64,000 bases of DNA, from NCBI RefSeq assembly GCF_011045115.1, contig NZ_JAAKZG010000001.1, positions 620,001-684,000 of the forward strand, in the 5' to 3' direction. Shown here one piece after another: positions 1-8,793 of the stretch. Both the position numbers and the translations under genes were made by a program. The stretch comes from Mesorhizobium zhangyense (lineage in GTDB: Bacteria > Pseudomonadota > Alphaproteobacteria > Rhizobiales > Rhizobiaceae). The notes beneath the pieces were generated by a model. That model saw only the letters and a list, made by a program, of their open reading frames with translations. It was not told the origin of the DNA and did no database searches. The stretch's first letter is position 1; every line of letters begins with the position of its first letter.

Positions 1-53
1 CTACGCAATTCAGAACAACTGAAACACTCCGGGTTGTTTCGTGTCGAAGGAGA

Positions 54-749
54 CTAATGGTGATTGGTGAGCAAGACGTCCTTGGCTTCGTTGATCCGCG
101 CCGCCAGGAAAGACGTGCCTCCGAGATCGGGGTGCAGGCGCTGCATCAGGCGGCGGTGCGCCTTGCGGATATCCGCCGCGGTGGCCCCCGTTTCAAGACC
201 AAGGATCTTGTAGGCCTCCTCCTTAGTCATGGCGCCAGAACCTGGCGCAACACCATGCCCGTCGCTACCGTGCGCATCCGCGTCTTCGCGCCAGACGGGA
301 AACCGGCCATCAAGATAAGTCTCTAGCAATTGACGGCTCTCCTGGTCACCGGAGAGGTCTGCGTAGAGCTCCTTGAGTTCTTTCAGTGACATGGCGCTGA
401 GCATCTTCTGCTCGTGCCGGCCGGCAAGCACCATGCCTTCCAGCACACCGCTGTCGTGGTCAAGCTCCATCTCAAGTGCGGCTGTACGCACTGTCGAGCG
501 CTTTCCCGGCGTCTTTTTCTTCGAAGCGCGAATACGGCCGGACGAATACCAGGCAAACGCTGCCGACAGCAGCATACCGCCAAAGCCCACACGACCGACA
601 AGCAGAAAGACGACGCCCACAAGCCCGACGGCTATTGGCCCGGCGAGTGTCGCCGTTCTGGCAAGGCTGGCGGGTTCGGCGCGCAGAAAAATCGTGCCAA
701 CTACCAGCAGCAGCATCGCAAGGCTCAGAATTCCAAGCAGAAGCGTCAT
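54..749 (-). CDS. DnaJ-like membrane protein with C-terminal J domain
   Basis: A 231-residue protein with two hydrophobic segments (about residues 1-23 and 36-66), a charged middle, and a J domain from about residue 174 to the end. The HPD tripeptide that stimulates Hsp70 ATPase lies at about 206-208, in the context RLHPDLGG. There are no Gly/Phe-rich or zinc-finger regions, so this is a type III (DjlA/Tim14-like) J protein that would recruit DnaK to the inner membrane; its client is unknown. Its 5' end overlaps the 3' end of the VWA gene by 4 bases, which suggests co-translation with that gene and possibly with the methyltransferase and DUF1489 genes upstream. The 53 bases between its stop and the window edge contain no gene I can recognise. 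Confidence 0.85.
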   Translation of the reverse strand: MTLLLGILSLAMLLLVVGTIFLRAEPASLARTATLAGPIAVGLVGVVFLLVGRVGFGGMLLSAAFAWYSSGRIRASKKKTPGKRSTVRTAALEMELDHDSGVLEGMVLAGRHEQKMLSAMSLKELKELYADLSGDQESRQLLETYLDGRFPVWREDADAHGSDGHGVAPGSGAMTKEEAYKILGLETGATAADIRKAHRRLMQRLHPDLGGTSFLAARINEAKDVLLTNHH

Positions 750-1480
750 CCGGACCTGCCGCGCAGATGTTCGATCATAAGGCGGTCCTCCTCGCGCCCA
801 CGCGCTTCAAGGGCCTTCAAGCCACCCGTAGCGAAGACCGCGATCGCGGAAAGCAGTTTTGCCAGCATCGCCGGCGCATTGCGATCGAAGCGGAACCATG
901 CACCTTTCGACAACCGCGCGATTTCCTTGAAGGCAGCTTCCGCGAGATCATCTCGCCCTTCCTGAAAGACGAACACAGGGACGCCGTGCAGGCCGAGATT
1001 GCCCGCCTTCACCGCAAGATCGTCCACATCCTCCTCCATCGCATCGCCGATATAGACGAGCGCGCCGATTTTGGAGCGCCCGACTTCGCTAAGTGCATGT
1101 GAAAGAACCTTGCCGATCTGGGTATGGCCGCCCTGACAGGAGATCCGCATCATCAAACGCTTCAGTGATGCCGTATCGGCCACGAATTGCGAGGAACGGC
1201 ATTCGCCGAGCCCGCGAAAATATACGAGCTGGACATTGAGCGAGCCTGCATGCTGCACGGCGTCGAACATTTCAGCCTGCAGCGAGCAGGCGAGATCCCA
1301 TGTCGGCTGCCGGCTCATCGTCGCATCCAACGCCAGAATGAGGCGGCCAGAACCCGATCCCTTCGCCTGGCCCAGCGCTCGTGCCTGCCGCACGAAAGCT
1401 TCGACGTCCCCTGCGCTCGAATGCTTTTCAGGCGGCGAGGCACGATTGGCGATGGATGCAGGCGGCTTCTTCTCACTCAT
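746..1480 (-). CDS. VWA domain-containing protein
   Basis: With the start chosen here the protein has 244 residues. A short polar N-terminus is followed by a von Willebrand factor A domain (about 46-210). The MIDAS-type motif D-A-T-M-S lies at about residues 52-56, directly after the hydrophobic strand RLILAL, so metal-dependent protein binding is likely. No signal peptide or membrane anchor is visible, so it is probably cytoplasmic. It overlaps the DnaJ-like gene by 4 bases. The frame stays open upstream to a TTG at 1576, which would add 32 residues and overlap the methyltransferase gene; I chose the ATG at 1480 because the protein sequence from there looks natural, but neither start has a good ribosome-binding site. 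The substrate is unknown. Confidence 0.8.
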   Translation of the reverse strand: MSEKKPPASIANRASPPEKHSSAGDVEAFVRQARALGQAKGSGSGRLILALDATMSRQPTWDLACSLQAEMFDAVQHAGSLNVQLVYFRGLGECRSSQFVADTASLKRLMMRISCQGGHTQIGKVLSHALSEVGRSKIGALVYIGDAMEEDVDDLAVKAGNLGLHGVPVFVFQEGRDDLAEAAFKEIARLSKGAWFRFDRNAPAMLAKLLSAIAVFATGGLKALEARGREEDRLMIEHLRGRSG

Positions 1481-1559
1481 GAGAGGAAGATGTGGCGGGA
1501 TGGCGCTGCTTGCAAGCCGGGTTAGCGCATCATGGGTAAAAACGGCTTGATGCGCGGCT

Positions 1560-2258
1560 TCATCGCTCGAGAACAAAAACGGCGCTGGGGCGCATGTCGG
1601 TGTCCCGGCCTACCCCGAAATCAGGCACCCGACATTCGGCTAGTTGCCGCAGCCGAGAACGCGGCAGATATGCCCGCCCCGGATCGCCGATCAGGACATC
1701 GATGCCGGCATCGAGGCATCGATCGAGAAAGGCCATAACGCGCTCCGCGAGTTGGCTTTCGTAAAAGAGGTCGCCAACGGCCACGATATCCACCGAGGGC
1801 GGCGGGCCAAACGTGAGATCGCTTCCAATTGCCGTGATCGAGACACCATTTTCCTCTGCGTTGAGGCCGATTGCGACAACGCCGTTGCGGTCGATTTCAG
1901 CGGCGATCACCTCGCTTGCACCGGCTTTCATCGCCGCAATGCCAACCAGCCCGGAGCCTGCCCCAAGATCGAGCACCCGCCGGCCTGTCACCGTTTCCGA
2001 TCGATCAAGGAAATACCGCGCCAACACCAATCCGCCCGCCCAGGGATAGGCCCAGTAAGGGGGTAAAGGGTCTGCATCCCCTTCAGCTTCGGTCAGGCGC
2101 CGCAACCCGCTGCCCGGATGCGCCGTGTAAAGCCTGATCTCCGGCACGAAAGGCACTGCGATGACATGCATGTGCGCGCGGATGAAGCTTGCTGGAGCGT
2201 GGTCAGCCGGTTTGGCGATTGCACCCGGCACTTCGGAATTATCGGCGGGTGAACTCAA
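1560..2258 (-). CDS. class I SAM methyltransferase, ETF-beta lysine methyltransferase-like
   Basis: A 232-residue seven-beta-strand methyltransferase. The SAM-binding motif VLDLGAGSGLVGIAA is clear near residue 95, preceded by the PPYWAYPWAGG segment typical of the METTL20/nicotinamide N-methylase-like group. A D-x-F-Y motif (GDLFYE) takes the place of the usual post-II motif. Members of this group methylate lysines of the electron-transfer flavoprotein beta subunit, and bacterial relatives are reported to do so; assigning that substrate here is inference. The start is a TTG at 2258 whose bases overlap the DUF1489 stop codon (TTGA), implying translational coupling. An internal ATG at 2171 is possible but would cut off residues conserved before the core. 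Confidence 0.8.
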   Translation of the reverse strand: MSSPADNSEVPGAIAKPADHAPASFIRAHMHVIAVPFVPEIRLYTAHPGSGLRRLTEAEGDADPLPPYWAYPWAGGLVLARYFLDRSETVTGRRVLDLGAGSGLVGIAAMKAGASEVIAAEIDRNGVVAIGLNAEENGVSITAIGSDLTFGPPPSVDIVAVGDLFYESQLAERVMAFLDRCLDAGIDVLIGDPGRAYLPRSRLRQLAECRVPDFGVGRDTDMRPSAVFVLER

Positions 2259-2692
2259 AGCAGTCCGAGGTCGGCCAGTTCGCGGCGCAGTTTTGGCGGC
2301 ATTTCCACCAGGCCGGAATTGCCGGAACCAAGATCGGCGGGAGCATCGGGCGCCTTCAGATAGCGCCAGCCCTGAAAAGCGCGGCGCGGCTGCCAGTCGG
2401 TGCGGATAACGGCAGGGTCAAGCACCAGGTGGCAGCGCGAAATGCCCTCTTCGTCGGTGAAAGGCCGGATATCGAGAAGCCGCTGCCGGCACTGGACGTT
2501 GCTCTTGATGACCCAATAGAGCGAACCGCCATCAATGAGCTCCGCGCCGCGCGTCGGCATCATGCGGGTCGTATGATACTGCTCGACCGGTTCGCCGTTG
2601 CGCCGGCGCTCGTCCAGCCGGAAGGCGATCCACTCTTCCAGATCCTCGACGCTGTCGCAGCCGACGCAGAGTTTTATGAGGTTCAGGGCCAT
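2255..2692 (-). CDS. DUF1489 family protein
   Basis: A 145-residue soluble protein that I recognise as DUF1489, a family largely confined to alphaproteobacteria. It begins MALNLIKLCVGC and contains the conserved-looking stretches TRMMPTR and GSLYWVIKS. No catalytic motif can be named and the function is unknown. It is the first gene of a four-gene minus-strand run (DUF1489, methyltransferase, VWA protein, DnaJ-like protein). The methyltransferase start overlaps its stop. Upstream lie 66 bases of ordinary intergenic DNA and then a palindromic repeat. Confidence 0.85.
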   Translation of the reverse strand: MALNLIKLCVGCDSVEDLEEWIAFRLDERRRNGEPVEQYHTTRMMPTRGAELIDGGSLYWVIKSNVQCRQRLLDIRPFTDEEGISRCHLVLDPAVIRTDWQPRRAFQGWRYLKAPDAPADLGSGNSGLVEMPPKLRRELADLGLL

Positions 2693-2758
2693 GGCTAATG
2701 GTTTAGCGCCGGCATCGGCGTCGTCAATTCAAATCGCCGTTCTCCACAGCCCGGGTTA

Positions 2759-2901
2759 GAGACTGTTTCGAAACTCGCTTTGGCGAGTCATGTGGTGGTG
2801 GTTTCGAGAACCGTAGCGCAGCGGACATTCGGGTCCGTGAGCAACGGAAGCGCAGAAAACGCCATCAGACGGCCGCCAAAGTAGAGTTTCCAAACGGTCT
2901 C
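2759..2901. repeat. imperfect palindromic intergenic element, 143 bp
   Basis: The ends are an 18-base inverted repeat with 16 of 18 matches: GAGACTGTTTCGAAACTC at 2759-2776, and the reverse complement of GAGACCGTTTGGAAACTC at 2884-2901. Inside lie further partly complementary segments, including a short hairpin around GGAC...GTCC at 2823-2836 and a GACTCGCC-type hairpin at 2774-2790. The whole could fold into one long branched stem. It ends one base from the sdaA stop codon. It resembles the RIME and Bru-RS families of palindromic repeats in rhizobia and brucellae. Membership in a named family is inference, since only one copy was noticed in this window. Confidence 0.6.
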
Positions 2902-4302
2902 TCAGCACTCCACCACGTTGACGGCAAGGCCGCCCAGGCTGGTTTCCTTGTAGCGCTCGTTCATGTCCATGCCGGTCTGGCGCATGGTTTCGATGGCCGC
3001 GTCGAGCGGCACGAAATGCTTGCCGTCGCCCTTGATGGCCAGCGAGGCGGCCGTCACCGCCTTCACCGCTCCCAGCGCGTTGCGTTCGATGCACGGCACC
3101 TGCACGAGCCCACCGACGGGATCGCAGGTCATGCCGAGATGATGTTCAAGCGCGATCTCGGCGGCATTTTCCACCTGTTCCGGCGTGCCGCCCATGACGG
3201 CGCAAAGCCCGGCGGCGGCCATTGCCGAAGCCGAACCGACCTCGCCCTGGCACCCGACTTCCGCGCCTGAAATCGAGGCGTTGGTCTTGATGATGCCACC
3301 GACGGCGGCAGCCGTCAGCAGAAAATCGCGAATGCCAGCCTGATCGGCCTCGGGATGGAAATGCAGCCAGTAGCGCAGCACCGCAGGCAGCGTACCGGCA
3401 GCGCCATTGGTCGGCGCTGTAACGACGCGGCCGCCGGCAGCGTTCTCCTCGTTGACGGCCATGGCGTAGATCGACAGCCAATCATTGGCCAGAAGCGGGT
3501 TCGGGCGGTTCTGACGCCATTCTTCCTGCAATTTGTCATGAAGCTGGCGGGCACGGCGGCGCACCTTCAACCCGCCCGGCATGATGCCGTCCTGCGACAG
3601 GCCGCGCTCGATGCAGCTTTTCATGGCGCCCCAGATGGCATCCAGGCCGGAGTCGAGTTCGTCGCGCGACTGGCGCGTCTCCTCGTTGACGCGCTTCATC
3701 TCGGCAATCGACAACCCGCTCTTGCCCGCCATGGCCAGCATTTCGACGGCATTCTTGAACGGATACGGCACCTTCGGGCCGGTCGACGTGTCGCCGCGCG
3801 ATTTCAGGCGCTGAAGCTCTTCCTCGGAAACCACGAAGCCGCCGCCGATCGAATAGTAGATGCGTTTCAGCAGCAGCCGGTCGTCGGCATCGTAGGCGTA
3901 AAAGGCCATGCCGTTGGCGTGGCCGAGCAGCGGCGTCTTCTTGTCCAGCACCAGATCGGTTGCCGGATCGAAGCGATAGGATGGATGGCCCGGGGGTGCT
4001 ACGCGCTTCTCAGCCGTGATTTTCTCGATGATCGCATCGGAAAGGTCAGGGTCTACGGTCGTCGGTGTCTGGCCGACCAGCCCAAGGATGACGGCACGGT
4101 CGGTGCCATGGCCAACGCCGGTATAGGCAAGCGAACCGTGCAGGCTGGCGGCAACGCGATCGACCTTCGCGCCTGCCGGGCGCGGCCAGTCGTCGCTCAG
4201 CATTTCCGCCAGGAAGCGGGCTGCAGCCGTCATGGGGCCCATCGTGTGCGAACTGGACGGACCGATGCCGATCTTGAAGAGGTCGAATACCGACAGGAAC
4301 AC
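2902..4302 (-). CDS. sdaA: L-serine ammonia-lyase (serine deaminase)
   Basis: A 466-residue single-chain iron-sulfur L-serine dehydratase that converts L-serine to pyruvate and ammonia in the cytoplasm. The N-terminal beta domain opens with the family signature [13 protein letters not shown]. The C-terminal alpha domain has the cysteines expected to ligate the 4Fe-4S cluster, in [18 protein letters not shown] and [12 protein letters not shown]. The length is usual for the fused type. Translation starts at a GTG (4302) with a GGAG about 11 bases upstream; the resulting N-terminus [12 protein letters not shown] matches the family. The gene stands alone between a palindromic repeat and a small membrane-protein gene. 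It may pair functionally with the glycine cleavage system encoded further along. Confidence 0.95.
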   Translation of the reverse strand: MFLSVFDLFKIGIGPSSSHTMGPMTAAARFLAEMLSDDWPRPAGAKVDRVAASLHGSLAYTGVGHGTDRAVILGLVGQTPTTVDPDLSDAIIEKITAEKRVAPPGHPSYRFDPATDLVLDKKTPLLGHANGMAFYAYDADDRLLLKRIYYSIGGGFVVSEEELQRLKSRGDTSTGPKVPYPFKNAVEMLAMAGKSGLSIAEMKRVNEETRQSRDELDSGLDAIWGAMKSCIERGLSQDGIMPGGLKVRRRARQLHDKLQEEWRQNRPNPLLANDWLSIYAMAVNEENAAGGRVVTAPTNGAAGTLPAVLRYWLHFHPEADQAGIRDFLLTAAAVGGIIKTNASISGAEVGCQGEVGSASAMAAAGLCAVMGGTPEQVENAAEIALEHHLGMTCDPVGGLVQVPCIERNALGAVKAVTAASLAIKGDGKHFVPLDAAIETMRQTGMDMNERYKETSLGGLAVNVVEC

Positions 4303-4348
4303 GAGCGGTTGGTCTCCACGGACTGCAAAGCGCGGGCTGCGCTTGTCT

Positions 4349-4364
4349 CATCTATATATGGATG
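4349..4364. promoter_or_regulatory. AT-rich near-palindrome upstream of sdaA
   Basis: The 16 bases CATCTATATATGGATG form an inverted repeat with a single mismatched pair, 47-62 bases upstream of the sdaA GTG. The TATATA core could serve as the sdaA -10 region on the minus strand, or the dyad could be an operator. No regulator is assigned. Confidence 0.3.
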
Positions 4365-4437
4365 TTTGGGCGCTTTTGTCAGGCGAAGCTTGGCGCTTCC
4401 CGACCTCTGTTGCTTCGCCAACGACACCCTCAAAACA

Positions 4438-4465
4438 AAAGAGACGCGGAAAACCGCGCCTCTTT
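4438..4465 (-). terminator. Rho-independent terminator of the 41-residue membrane protein gene
   Basis: Two 12-base arms (4438-4449 and 4454-4465) pair around an AAAA loop on the plus strand. Read as minus-strand RNA, the only mismatch becomes a G-U wobble, and the stem is followed by TTTTGTTTTG. This direction therefore fits termination of the small gene that ends at 4491. Confidence 0.8.
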
Positions 4466-4490
4466 GAGATTTTGATGCTGTCTGCCGGGG

Positions 4491-4616
4491 TCAGCTTGCG
4501 ACCGCTGCCGCCGCTTCGGCCCCGCTGACCAGCCAGAAAAGTACGATGATGCCTGCAATGCCGATCACTGCCTTGGCCGTGAGGCCCCAGCAGGATTTCT
4601 GAACGCTGTCGTCCAT
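4491..4616 (-). CDS. small single-pass membrane protein, 41 residues
   Basis: A short frame beginning MDDSVQKSCWG, with one hydrophobic helix (about residues 14-33) and an Ala-rich C-terminus. Support for it being real: a purine-rich GAAAAAGA stretch just before the ATG, a membrane-helix-like composition, and a convincing terminator 26 bases after the stop. The frame stays open upstream to 4832, but that part looks like random coding. The function is unknown; a small stress or assembly peptide is possible. The 299 bases upstream (4617-4915) contain no other gene that I can support. They hold a hairpin (GAACGGC...GCCGTTC) near 4650-4670 and an AT-rich palindrome at 4781-4793. Confidence 0.55.
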   Translation of the reverse strand: MDDSVQKSCWGLTAKAVIGIAGIIVLFWLVSGAEAAAAVAS

Positions 4617-4780
4617 GATGTCTTTTTCTATCCTGTAATTCTTGCGAGAACGGCTTGCTGCCGTTTCTTTTCCCACCCCGCAGTGGAATGGCTGGATACG
4701 CCGTTCCACCGGCCTTCGCAACTGCAAAAGAGGCAAAAGCAAGGCGGATTTCGCATATCTGCCATGCGCCGGCCATCCGC

Positions 4781-4793
4781 ATTTTAATAAAAT
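4781..4793. promoter_or_regulatory. AT-rich palindrome ATTTTA-A-TAAAAT
   Basis: A perfect 13-base dyad in otherwise GC-rich intergenic DNA, between the 41-residue membrane protein gene (minus) and the DUF599 gene (plus). It could be an operator or part of a promoter for either. No regulator is recognised. Confidence 0.3.
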
Positions 4794-4915
4794 CAATGAT
4801 TTATCCGGGTTTGCGCGTAAACGCTTTCGCAAGCTGTGCGGCGGGATTGTGTCGCAGCCCGTCCGCTTGATGAAGGGCTTTTCTCGGCATCACGTCGCCG
4901 TGATATGTTCGCGGC

Positions 4916-5668
4916 ATGCTCGATTCTCTTCACCTGACGGCAGCCGATCTCGCCGCACTGGCCTTCTTCCTGGTTGCCTGGGTGGTGCATACGCTCGCCG
5001 CCGACGGCAAGCTGGTCAGTCGCGTTTCGCTGAGCCGAGCAATGAACGCCCAGCGTGAAGCCTGGATGCAGACGATGGCGCGGCGCGAATTGCGCATGAT
5101 CGACACGAGCATCATGGTCGGGCTCCAGCAGGGAACCGCGTTTTTCGCCTCGAGCTCGCTGATTGCAGTCGGTGGCTGCTTCGCCTTGCTCGGCGCGTCA
5201 GATCATGTGCTGACGGTTCTGTCGGACTTGCCCTTTGCCAGTGCTCCGTCGCGGCCGATCTTCGAGATCAAGGTGCTCGGGCTGATCGTCATCCTGGCCT
5301 ATTCGTTCTTCAAATTCGGCTGGTCTTACAGGCTGTTCAACTACTGCTCGATCCTGATCGGAGCGGTGCCCATGGTTAGGGATGGTCATGCCAACGAAAT
5401 CGAGATGGAAACCGCGATCCGCCGCGCTGCGCGCATGAACATACTGGCCGGGAAGCACTTCAACGCTGGTCTGCGCGGCATCTTCTTCTCGATCGGCTAT
5501 CTCGGCTGGTTCGTTGACCCGATCGTGTTCGCGCTGACGACGGTGATCCTGTTCGCCGTGCTTTTGCGCCGCCAGTTCTTTTCAGCGGCAAGAGAGGCCG
5601 TCATGGTCGAAGCGCAGGATTACGCCGGGCCGGGAAACGGTGAGTCGATCCGCCCCGAGAGCCAATAG
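4916..5668 (+). CDS. DUF599 domain membrane protein
   Basis: A 250-residue inner-membrane protein that matches DUF599. Hydrophobic segments lie near residues 8-28, 70-95, 118-138, 180-200 and 205-222. Between the helices are conserved-looking stretches such as RELRMIDTSIM, FKFGWSYRLFNY and RRAARMNILAGKHFNAGLRG. The biochemical role is unknown. It is transcribed alone. Its 3' end overlaps the 3' end of the convergent YdcF gene by 49 bases, so its last 16 residues or so are encoded antisense to YdcF's tail. Confidence 0.85.
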   Translation: MLDSLHLTAADLAALAFFLVAWVVHTLAADGKLVSRVSLSRAMNAQREAWMQTMARRELRMIDTSIMVGLQQGTAFFASSSLIAVGGCFALLGASDHVLTVLSDLPFASAPSRPIFEIKVLGLIVILAYSFFKFGWSYRLFNYCSILIGAVPMVRDGHANEIEMETAIRRAARMNILAGKHFNAGLRGIFFSIGYLGWFVDPIVFALTTVILFAVLLRRQFFSAAREAVMVEAQDYAGPGNGESIRPESQ

Positions 5669-6414
5669 GCGAAAAGCCCGATCCATTCGCGGATCGCCAT
5701 CGTCGTATTCTGAAGGGAATCCTGCGGGTTGTCGCGGAACAAGCCGACGCCCTCCTCGCCCGACGTGCGATAATCCACCGGCCATGGCAGTACCGAGAAA
5801 TCGGCCTTGCGAAACAGCGCCATGGAACGCGGCATGTGGAAGGCTGAGGTAACCAGAAGCCACGTCTCGCCCGGCGTGGGCGTCACCAGCCGCTTGGTGA
5901 AAACCGCATTTTCGTAGGTGTTGCGCGACTGGTTTTCGAGCACCATGCGTTCAGGCGCAACGCCGAGCGCCGACAGCAGCCGGGGCGCGGTATCGGCATC
6001 GCCCTCGCCTTCAAGAACCAATGTGCCGACGCCACCGGAGATCACGATCTTCGCATCCGGAAAACGTCGCGCAAGAACGGCTGCCTCGACAAAACGATCG
6101 CCGGCGCTGTTCATCTCGTAGCCGCCGCGCGCCAGATTGATCGCGCCTTCCAGCCCACCGCCCAGCACGACGATGCCGTCGACCTTTTCCGGCAGGCTTG
6201 GGCGCTGAAAGCGCTCTTCCAGCGGGTTCATCAGCATCGCGCCGAGCGATGTCCACGTCGCTAATCCGAGGATCAGGAACGCGCTGACGCAGCCGGTCGC
6301 GGCCAGCCGCCGCCAACCGAGAAACAGGCCGATCACGCCGGCCAGCAGCAGGAAGATCGCAAGGTTCAGCGGCTGGATGAAAAACCAGAAGACTTTGGAG
6401 ACTACAAAGAACAT
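5620..6414 (-). CDS. YdcF family protein (DUF218)
   Basis: A 264-residue protein with two N-terminal membrane helices (about 8-30 and 36-58) and then a DUF218 domain (about 80-245). Visible landmarks are IVVLGGG, the ENQSRNTYENA segment and TSAFHMPRSMALF. Relatives include E. coli YdcF and ElyC/SanA, which act in envelope or peptidoglycan precursor metabolism; the precise reaction here is not known. A ribosome-binding site AAAAGGTGACGGG precedes the ATG. It overlaps the convergent DUF599 gene tail to tail. Confidence 0.85.
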   Translation of the reverse strand: MFFVVSKVFWFFIQPLNLAIFLLLAGVIGLFLGWRRLAATGCVSAFLILGLATWTSLGAMLMNPLEERFQRPSLPEKVDGIVVLGGGLEGAINLARGGYEMNSAGDRFVEAAVLARRFPDAKIVISGGVGTLVLEGEGDADTAPRLLSALGVAPERMVLENQSRNTYENAVFTKRLVTPTPGETWLLVTSAFHMPRSMALFRKADFSVLPWPVDYRTSGEEGVGLFRDNPQDSLQNTTMAIREWIGLFAYWLSGRIDSPFPGPA

Positions 6415-6449
6415 CCCGTCACCTTTTCAAAAGGATGGCGGAACAATCT

Positions 6450-7931
6450 CTACCACCACTTCTCCGGTTCGAACCGTCCCGCCGCCTGCTCGATGACGTG
6501 GGCGGTCTGGAACAGCGTTTCCTCATCGAAGGGCCGGCCGATAAGCTGGAGACCGAGCGGCAGGCCATGCGCGTCGAGCCCGGCCGGAACCGCGATGCCC
6601 GGCAGGCCGGCCATGTTCACGGTGACGGTGAAGATGTCGTTGAGGTACATTTTCACCGGATCGCTGGCCATGTCCTGATCGGCGATGCCGAAGGCAGCCG
6701 ACGGCGTCGCCGGCGTCAGGATGACATCGACGCCGGCGGCGAAGACGTCCTCAAAATCCTTCTTGATCAGCGTACGCACCTTCTGCGCCTGAAGATAATA
6801 GGCGTCGTAATAGCCGGCCGAGAGCACATAGGTGCCGATCATGATGCGGCGCTTGACCTCGCGGCCGAAGCCGGCGGCGCGCGTCTGCTCATACATGTCG
6901 GTGATGTCCTTGCCCGGCACGCGCAGGCCGTAGCGAACACCATCGTAGCGCGCCAAGTTGGACGAGGCTTCAGCGGGTGCCACAATGTAATAGGCCGGCA
7001 GCGCATATTTCGTGTGCGGCAGCGAGATGTCGACGATCTCGGCACCGGCATCCTTCAGCCAGGCAATGCCCTTCTGCCACAGCACCTCGATCTCTTCCGG
7101 CATGCCATCGACACGGTATTCCTTCGGAATGCCGACCTTCATGCCCTTGATCGGGCGGCCGATCGCAGCCTCATAGTCCGGCACCGGTAGATCGACCGAG
7201 GTCGTGTCTTTCGGATCGACCGAAGCCATGGATTTGAGCATGATTGCGGCATCGCGCACGTCGCGGGTGATCGGGCCGGCCTGATCGAGCGAGGAGGCAA
7301 AAGCTACGACGCCCCAGCGCGAGACACGGCCATAGGTCGGCTTGATGCCGACCGTGCCGGTGAACGCAGCCGGCTGGCGGATCGAGCCGCCGGTATCGGT
7401 CGCGGTCGCGCCGGCGCAGAGCCAGGATGATACCGCCGCAGCCGAACCACCCGACGAACCACCGGGAACGAGCTGCCTGTTCGAACCACCCGCGCGCCAC
7501 GGATTGACGACCGCGCCGTAGTAGGAGGTCTCGTTGGACGAACCCATGGCGAACTCATCCATGTTGAGCTTGCCGAGCATCACCGCACCATCAGCCCAGA
7601 GATTGGCGGTCACGGTCGATTCGTAGCGCGGCTTGAAGCCGTCGAGCACATGGCTGCAAGCCTGCGTGTGCACGCCCTCGGTGCCGAACAGATCCTTGAT
7701 GCCGAGCGGGATGCCCTCGAGTGCCCCACCCTCGCCGTTGGCAAGCTTGTAGTCCGATGCCTTGGCCATGTCGCGCGCCTTGTCATGCGTGACCGCGACA
7801 TAGGCGTTGAAGGTCTGGTTGGCAGCGTCGATTGCGCCGAGATAGGCGTCGGTCAGTTCGACGGACGAGATGTCCTTCGAGCGAAGTTTCTCGCGGGCTT
7901 CGGAAATGGTCAGTTTGGTAAGGTCGCTCAT
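6450..7931 (-). CDS. gatA: Asp-tRNA(Asn)/Glu-tRNA(Gln) amidotransferase subunit A
   Basis: A 493-residue amidase-signature protein. It supplies ammonia from glutamine for converting Glu-tRNA(Gln) and Asp-tRNA(Asn) to the amidated forms in the GatCAB complex. The Ser-cisSer-Lys triad is in place: lysine in [10 protein letters not shown], serines in [12 protein letters not shown] and [11 protein letters not shown]. The length is normal. It is the last gene of gatC-GNAT-gatA, and its start overlaps the GNAT stop by 1 base. gatB is not in this window. Confidence 0.97.
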   Translation of the reverse strand: MSDLTKLTISEAREKLRSKDISSVELTDAYLGAIDAANQTFNAYVAVTHDKARDMAKASDYKLANGEGGALEGIPLGIKDLFGTEGVHTQACSHVLDGFKPRYESTVTANLWADGAVMLGKLNMDEFAMGSSNETSYYGAVVNPWRAGGSNRQLVPGGSSGGSAAAVSSWLCAGATATDTGGSIRQPAAFTGTVGIKPTYGRVSRWGVVAFASSLDQAGPITRDVRDAAIMLKSMASVDPKDTTSVDLPVPDYEAAIGRPIKGMKVGIPKEYRVDGMPEEIEVLWQKGIAWLKDAGAEIVDISLPHTKYALPAYYIVAPAEASSNLARYDGVRYGLRVPGKDITDMYEQTRAAGFGREVKRRIMIGTYVLSAGYYDAYYLQAQKVRTLIKKDFEDVFAAGVDVILTPATPSAAFGIADQDMASDPVKMYLNDIFTVTVNMAGLPGIAVPAGLDAHGLPLGLQLIGRPFDEETLFQTAHVIEQAAGRFEPEKWW

Positions 7932-8398
7932 CAGGCAAGGTTCTTTTCGTAAAAACGGGAAAAGCCGGAATCGGGATAGTCGAGAACCGCGCCGCAGACT
8001 TGGAACCCGCCACGCTCATAGACGCGCCAGGCCGGCTCGAAGCCCGGTGCTTCGCCCGTCTCCAGCACGAGCCGCGAAATTCCCTTTTCGCGCGCCAGCG
8101 ATTCAATGCGCTGCAGAAGCTTTGTGCCGACACGTTGGCCGCGCACTTCCGGCAGCGTGAACATGCGCTTCACTTCACCGAGGCTTTCGCCATGATCCTT
8201 GAGGGAAGCCATGCCGACCTGTCGGCCGGCTTCGTTGCGCGCGACAAGTACCGTCACGGTCGGTTCGGCCATCTGCTCGACGGTCAACTGGAACTGAAAC
8301 TCCCGCGGCGTAAGCGGGATCATGTGGGCGTTGAGATCCGCCACCATGGCGCGCACGTCGTCCTGCAACGGGGTCTCGATGGCAATCGTTACCGTCAT
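7931..8398 (-). CDS. GNAT family N-acetyltransferase
   Basis: A 155-residue GCN5-related acetyltransferase. The acetyl-CoA binding motif A appears as [15 protein letters not shown], followed by [11 protein letters not shown] and a C-terminal RVYERGGFQ segment typical of motif B. The substrate cannot be told from sequence. It sits between gatC (7 bases upstream) and gatA (1-base overlap), so it is co-transcribed with the amidotransferase genes. Whether it acts on translation components is only a suggestion from context. Confidence 0.9.
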   Translation of the reverse strand: MTVTIAIETPLQDDVRAMVADLNAHMIPLTPREFQFQLTVEQMAEPTVTVLVARNEAGRQVGMASLKDHGESLGEVKRMFTLPEVRGQRVGTKLLQRIESLAREKGISRLVLETGEAPGFEPAWRVYERGGFQVCGAVLDYPDSGFSRFYEKNLA

Positions 8399-8405
8399 CG
8401 TGGTG

Positions 8406-8693
8406 TTACTCCACGACCTTCGGGACGAGGAAAAAGTTCTCGTCAGTTGCCGGCGCGTTGGCGACGATATCGGCCGCCTTGTTGCCGTCGGTGACGATGT
8501 CTTCGCGCTTGCGCATTGCCATCGGCGTCACCGAGGTCATCGGCTCGACGCCGGAAACATCGACTTCGTTCAATTGCTCGACAAAGCCGAGGATGGCATT
8601 CAACTCGCCGGTCATGCGCTCGGCGTCTTCCTCGGTGACGGCGATGCGGGCAAGATGGGCGACGCGCTTGACGGTGGCTTTATCGACGGACAT
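8406..8693 (-). CDS. gatC: Asp-tRNA(Asn)/Glu-tRNA(Gln) amidotransferase subunit C
   Basis: A 95-residue subunit that wraps around GatA and stabilises the GatAB complex. The N-terminus [17 protein letters not shown] and the C-terminal LRKRED-type region ([14 protein letters not shown]) are typical of the family. I chose the ATG at 8693 because a GGAG lies 8 bases upstream; a TTG one codon earlier is also possible. It is the first gene of the gatC-GNAT-gatA run. Confidence 0.95.
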   Translation of the reverse strand: MSVDKATVKRVAHLARIAVTEEDAERMTGELNAILGFVEQLNEVDVSGVEPMTSVTPMAMRKREDIVTDGNKAADIVANAPATDENFFLVPKVVE

Positions 8694-8793
8694 CAAAAAC
8701 TCTCCGGAAATCCGGGCTGCTAATCATGTTCGGGCTATAGCGGCGCCAAGCGCGGTGCGCAACAAGCATGTCCGCGCGATTGCCTTCGGGCGG

